Positions 54,101-61,323 of a stretch of DNA of 64,000 nucleotides are shown here, piece after piece. A program made the position numbers and the translations under genes. Every line of letters begins with the position of its first letter. Within the stretch, counting starts at the first letter, position 1. A model generated the notes under the pieces. That model ran no database searches. It was not told the origin of the DNA and saw only the letters and a program-made list of their open reading frames with translations. Origin of the DNA: Lactobacillus sp. (GTDB taxonomy: Bacteria > Bacillota > Bacilli > Lactobacillales > Lactobacillaceae); contig JAKVKU010000007.1 in assembly GCA_022484695.1 (NCBI GenBank), positions 1 through 64,000 of the forward strand, in the 5' to 3' direction.

Positions 54101-54253
54101 GCCATGGATGCTTTGGAACATATTGAAGGCGACCACCGGATGATTGGTATCATCAGTCATGTGGCCGCCTTAAAGGAACAAATTCCCTATCAAATTCAAG
54201 TTAGTACTGTGGGTCAGGGGAAGAGTCATGCCAAGTTGATCCTACCGGGGTAA
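51122..54253 (+). CDS. sbcC: Exonuclease subunit SbcC (Rad50-type)
   Basis: The 1043-residue ATPase has Walker A GRTGSGKSTIFDA, a very long Gln/Ala-rich coiled coil (about 180-860) broken by the zinc hook CPVCGSTDHPKP (about C519 and C522), then signature LSGGESFIAALSLALALGE and Walker B TLFIDEGFGSLD. The extreme Gln content (many QQ and QAQ) is unlike most relatives. ATG 51122 overlaps the stop of sbcD; the longer frame from 51077 is not needed. Confidence 0.95.
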   Translation: MKPLKLVLKNFGPYENETIDFQKLDQVPLFLISGRTGSGKSTIFDAMTFALYGDSATSDRPAPSLRSDFAAPTEATVVTLDFSHQGKIYHITRWPKQILAKKRGDGVTTQNNAAKLQIFQGDEKIEDTGKLKDINILINQVLQINKEQFAQIVLLPQGDFRRFLTASSNDKEAVLRKLFKTQLFEKWAEALKDQLRQAKQDNENWRLDIESNLKQIQWFPKPDNLKELTTGEQIAQLEIQQKGTEAEITTLNQQQTKIQDQIQAQKTKLAQQTALNEHIQTLAQVQAQRQAHDGQKAAMAQVQQQVAALQWAQGQKDTDQRFTEAKAQAADLAQQQAAKTADLKAQQAQLATAQSQLKILQAQDSVQKHYQEDAAVLQQQRPYFEQVASLTQALTKQQQATTTQTQQVAATQTKLTQLNENLEAFTKVVAALPGVQVQLAQQGQQEAALAHHQQTLAQLTQAQADLGQLQAKVSQQQTVSQQLTQAATAAQGDYRALKNQWLTSQIANLAQQLEPGSPCPVCGSTDHPKPAVVTATVAVSQEAVDAAEAALQQAQKQATASTTALESLTEQVTAQTADLTQNLADFQAELQQAGLGQLADLAAMKTALQQRQAELVTQKKALLAQVKTGKMAELQQADLQKEITATQAALVTQEQAVQQAQAQHQKITVQLADAQQQLPAGFEDLAALEAHLTDLKQKIATYSQALSKAQQAVNDLSQQVAASESQLAMLTQQVAATQDKVLALEQQLTLSLTEHFGQADWTQFKTLLGQLGQLPTLTQQVQQYQELGAKLATEIETYTKLVGTQTTVDLSQGQAHLATLQQQQTQLAADLKQRSERQVLNHSILTRVQARLATIAQKAAAFNELQALVDAIAGSGAAKLSLERYVLREYLLEILNVANAHLNQLSAGRYYLQLHKEAGTYQKTTGLEIDVYDDNVGKARSVHTLSGGESFIAALSLALALGEVIQNKAGGISIDTLFIDEGFGSLDQDALGMAMDALEHIEGDHRMIGIISHVAALKEQIPYQIQVSTVGQGKSHAKLILPG

Positions 54254-54256
54254 AGT

Positions 54257-54466
54257 CTACCAGATGTTCTCACCACAATGGGCGTGGATGTCACAGCGTT
54301 TGCCCTGTTCAAAATCAACAGGGCGGAGTTCGAAGACGTTGCCACAATTGTGTTTGATCTGTAAATAATGGTAAGGGTCGCCGGTATAGGCTTCCAGCCA
54401 CTGGTATTGGTCCCCGTCTTTGGCGTTGTCCAATAAACTTTGAAGGTAGTCCGTTGTTTTTGCCAT
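54257..54466 (-). CDS. Small Cys/His-containing protein
   Basis: The 69-residue protein (MAKTTDYLQSLLDNAKDGDQ...) has CDIHAHCGENIW at the end and HNCGN in the middle, a C/H pattern that could hold a metal. I do not recognise a family. ATG 54466 follows GGAGTG; a longer frame to 54559 lies within the divergent gene. It is convergent with sbcC. Confidence 0.55.
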   Translation of the reverse strand: MAKTTDYLQSLLDNAKDGDQYQWLEAYTGDPYHYLQIKHNCGNVFELRPVDFEQGKRCDIHAHCGENIW

Positions 54467-54518
54467 TAAAAACACTCCTTGTATATTTTTGCACAAGCAT
54501 AGCAGGAAAGGTGAGATT

Positions 54519-55211
54519 ATGCAAACTTTAGTTATCGTCGCCCACCCGGATTTTGACAATTCCGGGACCCAAAATTTCTTGCGGGCCAGCAGTGCCCACT
54601 TGCCTCAAGTTCAGTACCATGTTTTAGACCAGTTATACCCGGATTACCAGGTGGACGTGGCCCGGGAGCGGCAATTGCTCCAGGCTGCGGATCAAATCAT
54701 TTTTCAGTTTCCCTTATATTGGTACAGCGCCCCGGCTTCGTTGAAGGCCTGGTTAGACCAAGTGCTGCAGACCGCCCAAGAAGAACGCCTGCCGGATTAC
54801 CAGGGTAAGACCCTGGGCTTGGTGGTGAGTACCGGGGTGGCCGCTGCCCAATTCACGGCAGGCCGCTCGGAACAGTTCACCTTGTCAGAAATCCTACGGC
54901 CCTATCAAGCCCTGGCCCATAAGTTGCACCTGACCTATCGGGCGCCATTGATCATTTCCCAGTTCAGTCACACCAATGACTTGCAAAAAGCCCAACTGTT
55001 GGTGCAATACCAGCAGTATTTGACCAGTTTCTCAGATCATTTCGCCGACCAAGTCCGCTGGTTAGCCCAACGCTTGCAGGACTTGGCGGCTCAAAATCCT
55101 GAAGAGCCGGCCTTGGCCGCAGTGGCGGCGACTTTGACCGCCAACCAGGATCATTTAGATGATTTGAACCAAACCATCGCCATGATGAAAGGTGGTGGGC
55201 CAATTGGCTGA
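54519..55211 (+). CDS. NAD(P)H-quinone reductase-type flavodoxin-fold protein
   Basis: The 230-residue protein has a flavodoxin-like N-terminal domain with VIVAHPDFDNSGTQNFL, FQFPLYWYSAPASLKAWLDQ and GKTLGLVVSTGVAAAQFTAG, all typical of KefF/YwrO/MdaB-type quinone reductases. The tail beyond residue 170 is a long helix unlike the family. It likely reduces quinones or other electrophiles using FMN or FAD. ATG 54519 follows AAAGGTGAG. Confidence 0.82.
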   Translation: MQTLVIVAHPDFDNSGTQNFLRASSAHLPQVQYHVLDQLYPDYQVDVARERQLLQAADQIIFQFPLYWYSAPASLKAWLDQVLQTAQEERLPDYQGKTLGLVVSTGVAAAQFTAGRSEQFTLSEILRPYQALAHKLHLTYRAPLIISQFSHTNDLQKAQLLVQYQQYLTSFSDHFADQVRWLAQRLQDLAAQNPEEPALAAVAATLTANQDHLDDLNQTIAMMKGGGPIG

Positions 55212-55374
55212 TAGCTTACAGGTATTGATTGCTGATTACATCAAAAAAGCGCCCGATTATGAAAATCGGGCGCTGATGCAAGTGGCCGCTGAACTTTTAA
55301 AGGCACAGGCCCAGCGGCTTGAACAAGCTGAGGGGGAAGTGGATGGCCGCACTTGGGATCATCGCAAGTGGTAA
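55204..55374 (+). CDS. Small soluble helical protein
   Basis: The 56-residue ORF (start probably TTG 55204, behind AAAGGTGG; GTG 55192 is possible) gives a charged helix ending GEVDGRTWDHRKW. It overlaps the previous gene by eight bases. The minus-strand terminator of the next gene lies inside it (55243-55273), so the ORF may be decoration of that site; but the ending looks protein-like. Function unknown. Confidence 0.4.
   Translation: MADSLQVLIADYIKKAPDYENRALMQVAAELLKAQAQRLEQAEGEVDGRTWDHRKW
55243..55273 (-). terminator. Terminator of the 305-aa gene inside a convergent ORF
   Basis: GCGCCCGAT (55249-55257) pairs with ATCGGGCGC (55265-55273). An A-run (55243-55248) gives the T-run on the minus strand. 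Confidence 0.8.
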
Positions 55375-55375
55375 G

Positions 55376-56293
55376 TCATTTGTCGTTATCCGCCAGTTCT
55401 TTTTTCAAGGCGTCATATAATTGCCCCGTATAAATTAACGGGACTTCCGTGGTCAAGCTGATATCTAATAGCTTGGCCACGTCTTTTAGGCGCTGGGCTT
55501 CCCCATAGTGGGTGTAGAGGTGGGCTGGGCGGCCACTGGCTTTGATAAAGCCCTTGAGCCAAGTCCCTAGCGCTTCGGTGACGGTTTGTTTAGGGTCGAT
55601 GATATCTTGGACTAAGATGCCCCCGCTGGTGTGGTCCACCACTAATAACAGCCGGGGGTAAAAGCTGGCGCCAGATTTATCCACCACTTGGTGGGATAAA
55701 TAGGTTACCACGACTTCTAGATTCACCGCTTCCACAGGGCTGTTTTGAAAAGGCTTGAAGGTGGTGGGTTTCACCGTGGGGAATAAGCCCTGTTGCCGGG
55801 GGATGCGCAAGGCCCGAAAACGGGTGTACCACTTGCCATCCTTATAGGCTCGGGTGGGATATTTGTCTTTTTTAAGGTTGGATTGTAATTTGGCGTCAGA
55901 AGGCAAGTCCGCCAGCATTTGGTTTAATTGGGGTAAAATGGCATTCAATAAGGTGATGTCAGCGGTGGTGGCCACTTGTTCTTGGCCTTGATAGTGTTTT
56001 TTAATGGTGAGTTGGGTTTTATTCGAAGTGATGCCCAGATAATCTTCATACAACTTGCTGGGTTCCCAAAGTTCAAACCCCGTGGTCTGTTGGATCAAAA
56101 AGCTCTCGATGCCGCCAGGGGTATCAAAAAATTGAATCATGGTGGTGTCATCTTGACGTTCAAAGGTCACAATTGTGGCCTGCTTGCCCGCTTCATCCAG
56201 AATAACCAAAGGATCAGTGGGCCAAAAAAGTTTCCATGGATTTTGATTCAGGATCGCTGCCAAAGCAGTCTGGGCGGATTCATTAAGTTCCAT
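55376..56293 (-). CDS. Protein of unknown function (DUF6930-like)
   Basis: The 305-residue soluble protein has no membrane segment or cysteine. It has two regions: about residues 1-140 (PWKLFWPTDPLVILDEAGKQ) and 160-300 (PRLLLVVDHTSGGILVQDII, then ALGTWLKGFIKASGRP). The second fits DUF6930, a domain of unknown role often beside plasmid-type or metal-binding domains. I assign it tentatively. ATG 56293 follows GGAGG; 56326 is a less likely start. Confidence 0.55.
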   Translation of the reverse strand: MELNESAQTALAAILNQNPWKLFWPTDPLVILDEAGKQATIVTFERQDDTTMIQFFDTPGGIESFLIQQTTGFELWEPSKLYEDYLGITSNKTQLTIKKHYQGQEQVATTADITLLNAILPQLNQMLADLPSDAKLQSNLKKDKYPTRAYKDGKWYTRFRALRIPRQQGLFPTVKPTTFKPFQNSPVEAVNLEVVVTYLSHQVVDKSGASFYPRLLLVVDHTSGGILVQDIIDPKQTVTEALGTWLKGFIKASGRPAHLYTHYGEAQRLKDVAKLLDISLTTEVPLIYTGQLYDALKKELADNDK

Positions 56294-56373
56294 AAGGCGG
56301 CCTCCATTGTTGTTTACTTCAATCATAAGCTAAAACCCCCAAAATCCAAACAGTTTTATTCGTGAAAATAAAT

Positions 56374-56405
56374 AAAAAACCAATGGTATTTAAATTACCA
56401 TTGGT
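56374..56405 (-). terminator. Terminator of ddl
   Basis: ACCAATGGTA (56379-56388) pairs with TACCATTGGT (56396-56405), with a T-run on the minus strand. Confidence 0.85.
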
Positions 56406-56414
56406 CAAAGGCTG

Positions 56415-57485
56415 CTAAACTAAGGTTTGGCGGCTGTTTTTTTGCTCGTATAGGTCCCATTTGCCCATGACAATGCTGTTGCATAAATCCGCATAGCCAA
56501 TGCCCACAGCAGCAGCTTCTTGAGGCAGCAAGGAAAGTGGGGTCATCCCCGGCAAGGAGTTGGCTTCAATGACATATAAGCCGTCCTTTTGGTTCCATAA
56601 GAAGTCGATACGGCCATAATTAGACATGCCCAGGGCATCTAAAGTCTTAATGGCAATGGTCTTCATATCGGCGTGGACTTTTTCAGGGATGTCCGGTGGG
56701 GTGACAAACGTGGTCTTGTTATCTTGGAATTTGTGTTCGAAATCATACCAGCCGTCATTGACTTTGATTTCAATGGCAGGCATAGCTTGGCCATTGACCA
56801 CGCCTAAAGAAAATTCCCGACCTTGAATGAATTCTTCGATCAAAAGCTCATCATCAAAGCGCAGGGCATCTTCTAAAGCCGGCTGTAATTCAGCATCCGT
56901 ATGCACAATATGGGTGCCAATGCTAGAACCGCCGTTACTTGGTTTAACCACCACCGGGTAGTCAAAGGGCAGTTTCGTAGGCAGGGGGTCGTTGGCCCGT
57001 ACTAAAACGAAGGCCGCGGTTTGAATTTGGTTGAACAACATAATTTCTTTGCTGACTTTTTTGTTCATGGCCATGCCAGAACTCAAAGGGTCACTGCCGG
57101 TGTAGCGAATTTCAGACAGATCCAACACGGCTTGGACCTTGCCGTTTTCACCATCTTCACCGTGGAGCCCCAGGTAAACAATGTCAGCGCTTTGCAAAAT
57201 CTTTAACACATTGCGGCCAAACAAGCCCTTAGTGCCATCTGTTCTCAAAGCATTGATCGCGTCATCGGTTAAAATGGCATCACTAATCTGATAGTTGGCT
57301 TCGGTCTGTTCGGTAGTGAACAGCTCAGCGATTTCGGCATCAGATTGAAGATCCACACCCAAGAACAAATCTACTAAAGCGACGTTGTGACCCTTACTGC
57401 GCAAGGCGTTAGCAACTTTTGCGCCAGAAGATAAAGACACGTTACGTTCTGTACTTCTGCCGCCGGCTAGGACAACAATTTTCAT
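56415..57485 (-). CDS. ddl: D-alanine-D-alanine/D-lactate ligase
   Basis: The 356-residue ATP-grasp ligase has the N-terminal [27 protein letters not shown], the ATP-binding [10 protein letters not shown] and the C-terminal [12 protein letters not shown]. In the omega-loop the residue after the catalytic Lys is Phe (HKF, F253), where ligases strict for D-Ala-D-Ala have Tyr. This Phe is known from Leuconostoc and vancomycin-resistant lactobacilli to favour D-Ala-D-lactate. A GGAGG site precedes the ATG and a terminator follows. Confidence 0.93.
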   Translation of the reverse strand: MKIVVLAGGRSTERNVSLSSGAKVANALRSKGHNVALVDLFLGVDLQSDAEIAELFTTEQTEANYQISDAILTDDAINALRTDGTKGLFGRNVLKILQSADIVYLGLHGEDGENGKVQAVLDLSEIRYTGSDPLSSGMAMNKKVSKEIMLFNQIQTAAFVLVRANDPLPTKLPFDYPVVVKPSNGGSSIGTHIVHTDAELQPALEDALRFDDELLIEEFIQGREFSLGVVNGQAMPAIEIKVNDGWYDFEHKFQDNKTTFVTPPDIPEKVHADMKTIAIKTLDALGMSNYGRIDFLWNQKDGLYVIEANSLPGMTPLSLLPQEAAAVGIGYADLCNSIVMGKWDLYEQKNSRQTLV

Positions 57486-57540
57486 TAAATTTTACCTCCA
57501 GAATATTCTCGAACCTTAAGAATACCACAGAAGAAAAAAA

Positions 57541-57568
57541 TAGACTATCCTAAAGTTTGGACAGTCTA
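57541..57568 (-). terminator. Terminator of the cupin gene
   Basis: TAGACT.TCC (57541-57550) pairs with GGA.AGTCTA (57559-57568), with a T-run of seven on the minus strand. Confidence 0.85.
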
Positions 57569-57588
57569 CGCTTTGTTGCTTAAAAGTG

Positions 57589-57888
57589 TTATTTATCTAG
57601 GTCCAAGACCACGAAAACTTCACTATCTTCGATGGCCTTCATGTAATGTAGGTCACCTTTTTCCATCACCGCAATTTTGCCGGGAAATAGTTCTTCTGGG
57701 CCAGCTTCGGTGCCAAATTCAATGCGGCCTTTCACCGGGATCACCACGCCATGGGCTGGGGCGGGATGCAGTTTAATGCCATCCCCGTTCAAGCCTTTGG
57801 GTAAGATGCGGTGGCCAATGCGTTGGTTGCCGCTATTATAAATGTGCTCGTGCACTAATTCACCTTTTGTACCTTCTAAGATCTGCAT
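57589..57888 (-). CDS. Cupin-fold protein
   Basis: The 99-residue protein shows the two cupin motifs: HPAPAHGVVIPVKGRIEFG and GKIAVMEKGDLHYMKA, a single small barrel. The metal-binding residues are partly present (H..H...E not complete), so it may bind a ligand without catalysis. A GGAG site precedes the ATG. Role unknown. Confidence 0.75.
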   Translation of the reverse strand: MQILEGTKGELVHEHIYNSGNQRIGHRILPKGLNGDGIKLHPAPAHGVVIPVKGRIEFGTEAGPEELFPGKIAVMEKGDLHYMKAIEDSEVFVVLDLDK

Positions 57889-58005
57889 GAAAACAACTCC
57901 ATTCTTGAATGATGTTACTCTTTAAATCTAGAACAAATGGGCAGATAAAGCAACTTGAAAATTGGTATATACAATATAAGCACTTTATAAAAACACCAAA
58001 AAGAC

Positions 58006-58034
58006 TTCACTTTCTAGTCTAAAGCGGTTACAAT
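58006..58034 (+). promoter_or_regulatory. Promoter of the 114-aa gene
   Basis: TTCACT (58006-58011) and TACAAT (58029-58034) are separated by 17 bases. AGCGGTT at the -10 pairs with AACCGCT just before the ribosome site (about 58023 and 58067), so the 5' leader could fold. Confidence 0.55.
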
Positions 58035-58092
58035 GATACTGTCCCACTATAATTGGTATAAGCTCAAACCGCTGAGGAGGTAAAGTTTTAAT

Positions 58093-58437
58093 ATGGATAC
58101 ACAGATTCCATTAACTTATGAAGGTGCTACACGACAATTACGGGTCTTGCAACGCAAGGGAATTCAAATTGGGTTAAACCAAGTCATTGAATCAGCGATT
58201 GTAGATTTCGCCCAAGGTATTTGCGATGAAGGATTAGAAGGCCGCTATGTGACCGTCCATTACAATGAAGATGGATTAACCATTACTGACGATGCAAACA
58301 ACGAATTGGAAACTTCAATTCCTGCACCGGGCCCGGGACATTCCTTCCAAACGGCCTTCAGAAATACCGCACCTCAACTCATGCGCTATTTAGAACAGCA
58401 AGTGCATGACAAACTATCGAAGCACCAAATCCATTGA
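58093..58437 (+). CDS. Conserved-looking protein of unknown function
   Basis: The 114-residue soluble protein starts MDTQIPLTYEGATRQLRVLQ and has a helix-strand pattern with TVHYNEDGLTITDDANNE. There is one Cys and no membrane segment. I do not recognise a family. A GAGGAGGTAAAG site precedes the ATG; its own promoter and terminator make it a single gene upstream of ribB. Confidence 0.6.
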   Translation: MDTQIPLTYEGATRQLRVLQRKGIQIGLNQVIESAIVDFAQGICDEGLEGRYVTVHYNEDGLTITDDANNELETSIPAPGPGHSFQTAFRNTAPQLMRYLEQQVHDKLSKHQIH

Positions 58438-58449
58438 GTTCATTTCGTT

Positions 58450-58485
58450 AGCTGATTCCCAAACTGGGGTATCGGCTATTTTTAT
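58450..58485 (+). terminator. Terminator of the 114-aa gene
   Basis: AGCTGATTCCC pairs with GGG.ATCGGCT (58450-58477), followed by ATTTTTAT. Confidence 0.75.
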
Positions 58486-58553
58486 GTCATTTTTTAAAGA
58501 CGAATAATTTAGCCATTAATTTGTAAAAATATTCGATTTTCAGCAATTAGTTG

Positions 58554-58582
58554 TTGACAATCTAATCTGTTTTCTGTAAGTT
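58554..58582 (+). promoter_or_regulatory. Promoter of ribB
   Basis: TTGACA (58554-58559) and a weak -10 TAAGTT (58577-58582) are separated by 17 bases. A short CTTGTAAG palindrome overlaps the start region. No FMN riboswitch is seen. Confidence 0.5.
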
Positions 58583-58645
58583 AGTACTTGTAAGCGAACG
58601 ACGGCCGTTTTCCTTACCAATACAAAGTCTGGAGTGTGGATCACA

Positions 58646-59278
58646 TTGGCAAATATTTTTGCAGATATTAACGTAGCACTTGATACTCTGAAAAACGGCG
58701 GGATGATTATTTTGGCAGACAACGAAGATCGGGAGAACGAAGGCGACCTCGTTGCCTTGGCGGAGGATATTACCCCAGCCACAGTCAACTTTATGATTAC
58801 CCACGCTAAGGGGCTGTTATGTGCCCCGATTAGCCCGGAAATTGCGGCTAAGTTAGACTTACACCTGATGGTGGACAATAGCACCGACCCGAATCTAACC
58901 CCGTTTACCATTTCCACCGATGGGGCTTATGCAGCCACTGGGGTCACCACGGGCGTATCTGCCTTTGACCGGGCGGCCACCATCAAGCACCTGGCCAAGG
59001 CCGATGCAGTTCCGACTGATTTTAACCACCCGGGGCATATCTTCCCATTGATTGCCCAAGCAGAAGGTTTGGCTGTTCGCGACGGCCATACAGAAGCGGC
59101 GGTGGATTTAGCCAAGCTTTGCGGCAAGGCACCAGTTGGGGCAATTATTGAAATCATCAAAGATGACGGGACCATGGCCCGGCGCGATGATTTGCACCAA
59201 TTCTCTAAAGATTGGGATCTGCCAATGATCACCATTGACCAGATCAAGACATATATTCAGGCAAAAGCCTTGAGCTAA
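58646..59278 (+). CDS. ribB: 3,4-dihydroxy-2-butanone 4-phosphate synthase
   Basis: The 210-residue enzyme converts ribulose 5-phosphate to the four-carbon riboflavin precursor. It has ILADNEDRENEGDLV (metal and substrate acids), GLLCAPIS, TGVTTGVSAFDRA and HPGHIFPLIA. The start is TTG 58646 behind GGAGTG; no ATG fits. It is the stand-alone form, not the RibBA fusion common in Firmicutes with a complete pathway, and no other rib gene is near. A terminator follows. Confidence 0.9.
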   Translation: MANIFADINVALDTLKNGGMIILADNEDRENEGDLVALAEDITPATVNFMITHAKGLLCAPISPEIAAKLDLHLMVDNSTDPNLTPFTISTDGAYAATGVTTGVSAFDRAATIKHLAKADAVPTDFNHPGHIFPLIAQAEGLAVRDGHTEAAVDLAKLCGKAPVGAIIEIIKDDGTMARRDDLHQFSKDWDLPMITIDQIKTYIQAKALS

Positions 59279-59292
59279 GCCTGGGCACCCTC

Positions 59293-59346
59293 AAAACAGC
59301 TCTGTGATATTAGACTGATTGGTCTATTACCGCAGAGCTGTTTTTT
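59293..59346 (+). terminator. Terminator of ribB
   Basis: AAAACAGCTCTG (59293-59304) pairs with CAGAGCTGTTTT, followed by a T-run. Confidence 0.85.
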
Positions 59347-59447
59347 GGAATGGTGGTATTTTAGAGATTATCAATTTCTAATTAGGATGGATTTAATGGC
59401 CTGTTTAGGATATGGCTGTACACTAAAGATAATACATATAATATTAA

Positions 59448-59459
59448 ATTAGCGCTAAT
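59448..59459. promoter_or_regulatory. Perfect 12-bp palindrome ATTAGCGCTAAT
   Basis: The palindrome lies 118 bases before the -35 of the 81-aa gene, in an otherwise AT-rich gap, and is flanked by AATATTA/TAATATT arms (59440-59446 and 59456-59462). Probably a repressor site; the factor is unknown. Confidence 0.4.
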
Positions 59460-59553
59460 ATTGCCGTTTATTTTTACGATACTTAAAAATTACATCCGTT
59501 TACTACTTTTAAAAAGCTGTTTTACCAGCGCACCAAGCAATTCTTGAAATAAT

Positions 59554-59569
59554 ATTAGGCTTACCTAAT
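59554..59569. promoter_or_regulatory. Inverted repeat ATTAGG-N4-CCTAAT
   Basis: The repeat lies eight bases before the -35 of the 81-aa gene and resembles the half-sites of DtxR/IdeR-type metal regulators (TTAGG...CCTAA), though shorter than the full site. Confidence 0.4.
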
Positions 59570-59576
59570 TTTTACA

Positions 59577-59605
59577 TTGATAAATAATTAAAATTGCAAT
59601 ATAAT
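59577..59605 (+). promoter_or_regulatory. Promoter of the 81-aa gene
   Basis: TTGATA (59577-59582) and TATAAT (59600-59605) are separated by 17 bases. Confidence 0.75.
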
Positions 59606-59634
59606 TAATTTAGCAACAATAAAAGGGGTGTTCT

Positions 59635-59880
59635 ATGCTATATCAGCGCATCAACAAACGGATAGATACTTGGTTTTATGGGCAACGGCATTGGCGGGTA
59701 GGCTTGGAAATAATGATTACCGTTTTCTGCGCATCTGGCGTACACCAACTGTTTCAAAAGTTCGTTCCTATTGACAGCTTTTTGTTAGAAACATTTGTAT
59801 CCTTAATGATTATTTTTGCACTCATGTATTTTTTTGCGATCATTGATTCGCCGGAAGCCAAGCCACAAAAGCAAGCATAA
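59635..59880 (+). CDS. Small two-helix membrane protein
   Basis: The 81-residue protein has a basic start (MLYQRINKRIDTWFYGQRHW), two membrane helices (about residues 23-43 and 48-70) and a short charged tail. It has an AAAGGGG site. No family recognised. The elaborate upstream sites suggest that it is tightly regulated. Confidence 0.6.
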   Translation: MLYQRINKRIDTWFYGQRHWRVGLEIMITVFCASGVHQLFQKFVPIDSFLLETFVSLMIIFALMYFFAIIDSPEAKPQKQA

Positions 59881-59881
59881 C

Positions 59882-59912
59882 AAAAAAACGACCCCAAACA
59901 GGTCGTTTTTTT
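59882..59912. terminator. Bidirectional terminator
   Basis: AAAAAAACGACC (59882-59893) pairs with GGTCGTTTTTTT (59901-59912), serving the small gene and the convergent hydroxylase operon. Confidence 0.9.
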
Positions 59913-59923
59913 GAATCATAATA

Positions 59924-60439
59924 TTAAGCGTGTCGCGTAAATTTAACCGGTGCAATATCAGCGTTTTCCTGACGTTTTTCAGCCACGTCAGCAACGGCAT
60001 CCACAATCTTTTGGTAGCCGGTACAACGGCACATGTTCCCAGATAAAGCCCGTTTGATTTCAGGACGGGTTGGGGTGGGGTTGTCTTCTAGGAATTGGGT
60101 ACTGGATAAAACCATCCCCGGAATACAAAAACCACACTGTACGGCCCCGTCTTGGACGTAGGCAGTCTGCACGTCGCTCAAGGACCCGTCTTCAGCAGCC
60201 AGGCCTTCCACGGTGGTGAGGGTCTTGCCATCCGCCCAAACGGCTAGATAAATGCAAGAGTCCACGGTTTCACCGTCCACGATCACCGTACAGGCGCCGC
60301 ATTCACCCACGCCGCAGCCTTCTTTAGTGCCAGTCAAAGCTAATTCATCTCGCAGGAGTTCCAATAAACTTTGCCGCACATCCACACTATAATGCATGGT
60401 TTCACCATTTAATGTAAATTCAATCGTCTGATTCATCAT
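59924..60439 (-). CDS. Molybdenum hydroxylase iron-sulfur subunit
   Basis: The 171-residue subunit binds two [2Fe-2S] clusters: the plant-ferredoxin type CGVGECGACTVIVDGETVDSC and the second QCGFCIPGM...CRCTGYQKIVDAV. It passes electrons from the molybdenum site to FAD. It is the last gene of the operon and its ATG overlaps the FAD-subunit stop. The length and motifs fit XdhC/CoxS/HcrC-type subunits of the xanthine dehydrogenase family. Confidence 0.93.
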   Translation of the reverse strand: MMNQTIEFTLNGETMHYSVDVRQSLLELLRDELALTGTKEGCGVGECGACTVIVDGETVDSCIYLAVWADGKTLTTVEGLAAEDGSLSDVQTAYVQDGAVQCGFCIPGMVLSSTQFLEDNPTPTRPEIKRALSGNMCRCTGYQKIVDAVADVAEKRQENADIAPVKFTRHA

Positions 60440-61311
60440 TGGTCCTCCTTTAAAGCCGCTAAAATATTACGTGCCGGGATAATTTGTACCAAGTGGTCCC
60501 GATATTCCTTCGAAGCCCGCCAAGAATTCCGCGTATTGGTGTCGGCTAAACAATATTTGCCAATGGTCTTTAAAGTGGCATCATTGATGGCTTGGCCCTT
60601 GGCAAAGGCTTCTGCTTGGGGCATGCGAATCGGCGTTGGCGCAGCTACCCCAAAACAGATGCGCAGATCAGCAATGGTTTGATCAGGAGCCATTTTAATC
60701 AAAGTGGCACAGCTTAAATTAGCGATATCTAAGGCTTTTCTTTGGGCAAACTTGGTATAGTGGCCCAAGTAGCCTTCGTAATCCGCTTTGGCAATTTTGA
60801 TCCGCACGAGGATTTCGCCGGGTTCTAAGTCTACCCAACCAGCGCCCTTATAAAAGTCAGCGATAGGGACATTTTTGACCCCAGCTTCGGAATGAATTTC
60901 TAAGATGGCGTTATAGGTGAACAAAGTGGGCGCACTGTCAGCAGAAGTGGCCCCGTTACAAATATTGCCGCCAATGGTGCCCACGTGGCGGGTTTGCGGC
61001 CCGCCCACTAAGGCCACGGCTTCCCCTAACATGGGGATGTATTGTTGGACTAAGGGATCTTTTTCAACTTGTTTAAAGGTACTCAAAGCCCCGATGCTCA
61101 AAGTGCCATCTTCGGCCATGGTGATGCCTTGCATTTCCGGGATACGGGTAATGCCGATCAATTGGGTGGCGATAAAATCTTGCTTGCGTTCCCGAGCCTT
61201 GACCAACACATCGGTGCCCCCAGCGATCACTTTAGCCTTGGGGTCAGCTTTAATGATTTTAAAAATGGTGGCTAAACTATCAGCTTCATGGTAACCAGTA
61301 ATATCATACAT
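60436..61311 (-). CDS. Molybdenum hydroxylase FAD-binding subunit
   Basis: The 291-residue subunit has the FAD-binding PCMH pattern AGGTDVLVKARE near residue 35 and TIGGNICNGATSADSAPTLF in the middle, then a CO-dehydrogenase-type C-terminal domain. It is the middle gene of the operon, 12 bases after the large subunit, and delivers electrons to NAD+ or another acceptor. Confidence 0.92.
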   Translation of the reverse strand: MYDITGYHEADSLATIFKIIKADPKAKVIAGGTDVLVKARERKQDFIATQLIGITRIPEMQGITMAEDGTLSIGALSTFKQVEKDPLVQQYIPMLGEAVALVGGPQTRHVGTIGGNICNGATSADSAPTLFTYNAILEIHSEAGVKNVPIADFYKGAGWVDLEPGEILVRIKIAKADYEGYLGHYTKFAQRKALDIANLSCATLIKMAPDQTIADLRICFGVAAPTPIRMPQAEAFAKGQAINDATLKTIGKYCLADTNTRNSWRASKEYRDHLVQIIPARNILAALKEDQ

Positions 61312-61323
61312 GTAATTGACCTC

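Noticed and set aside
58486-58645. FMN riboswitch before ribB
   Set aside because: None of the conserved RFN elements were seen; the space fits only a promoter and a short leader.
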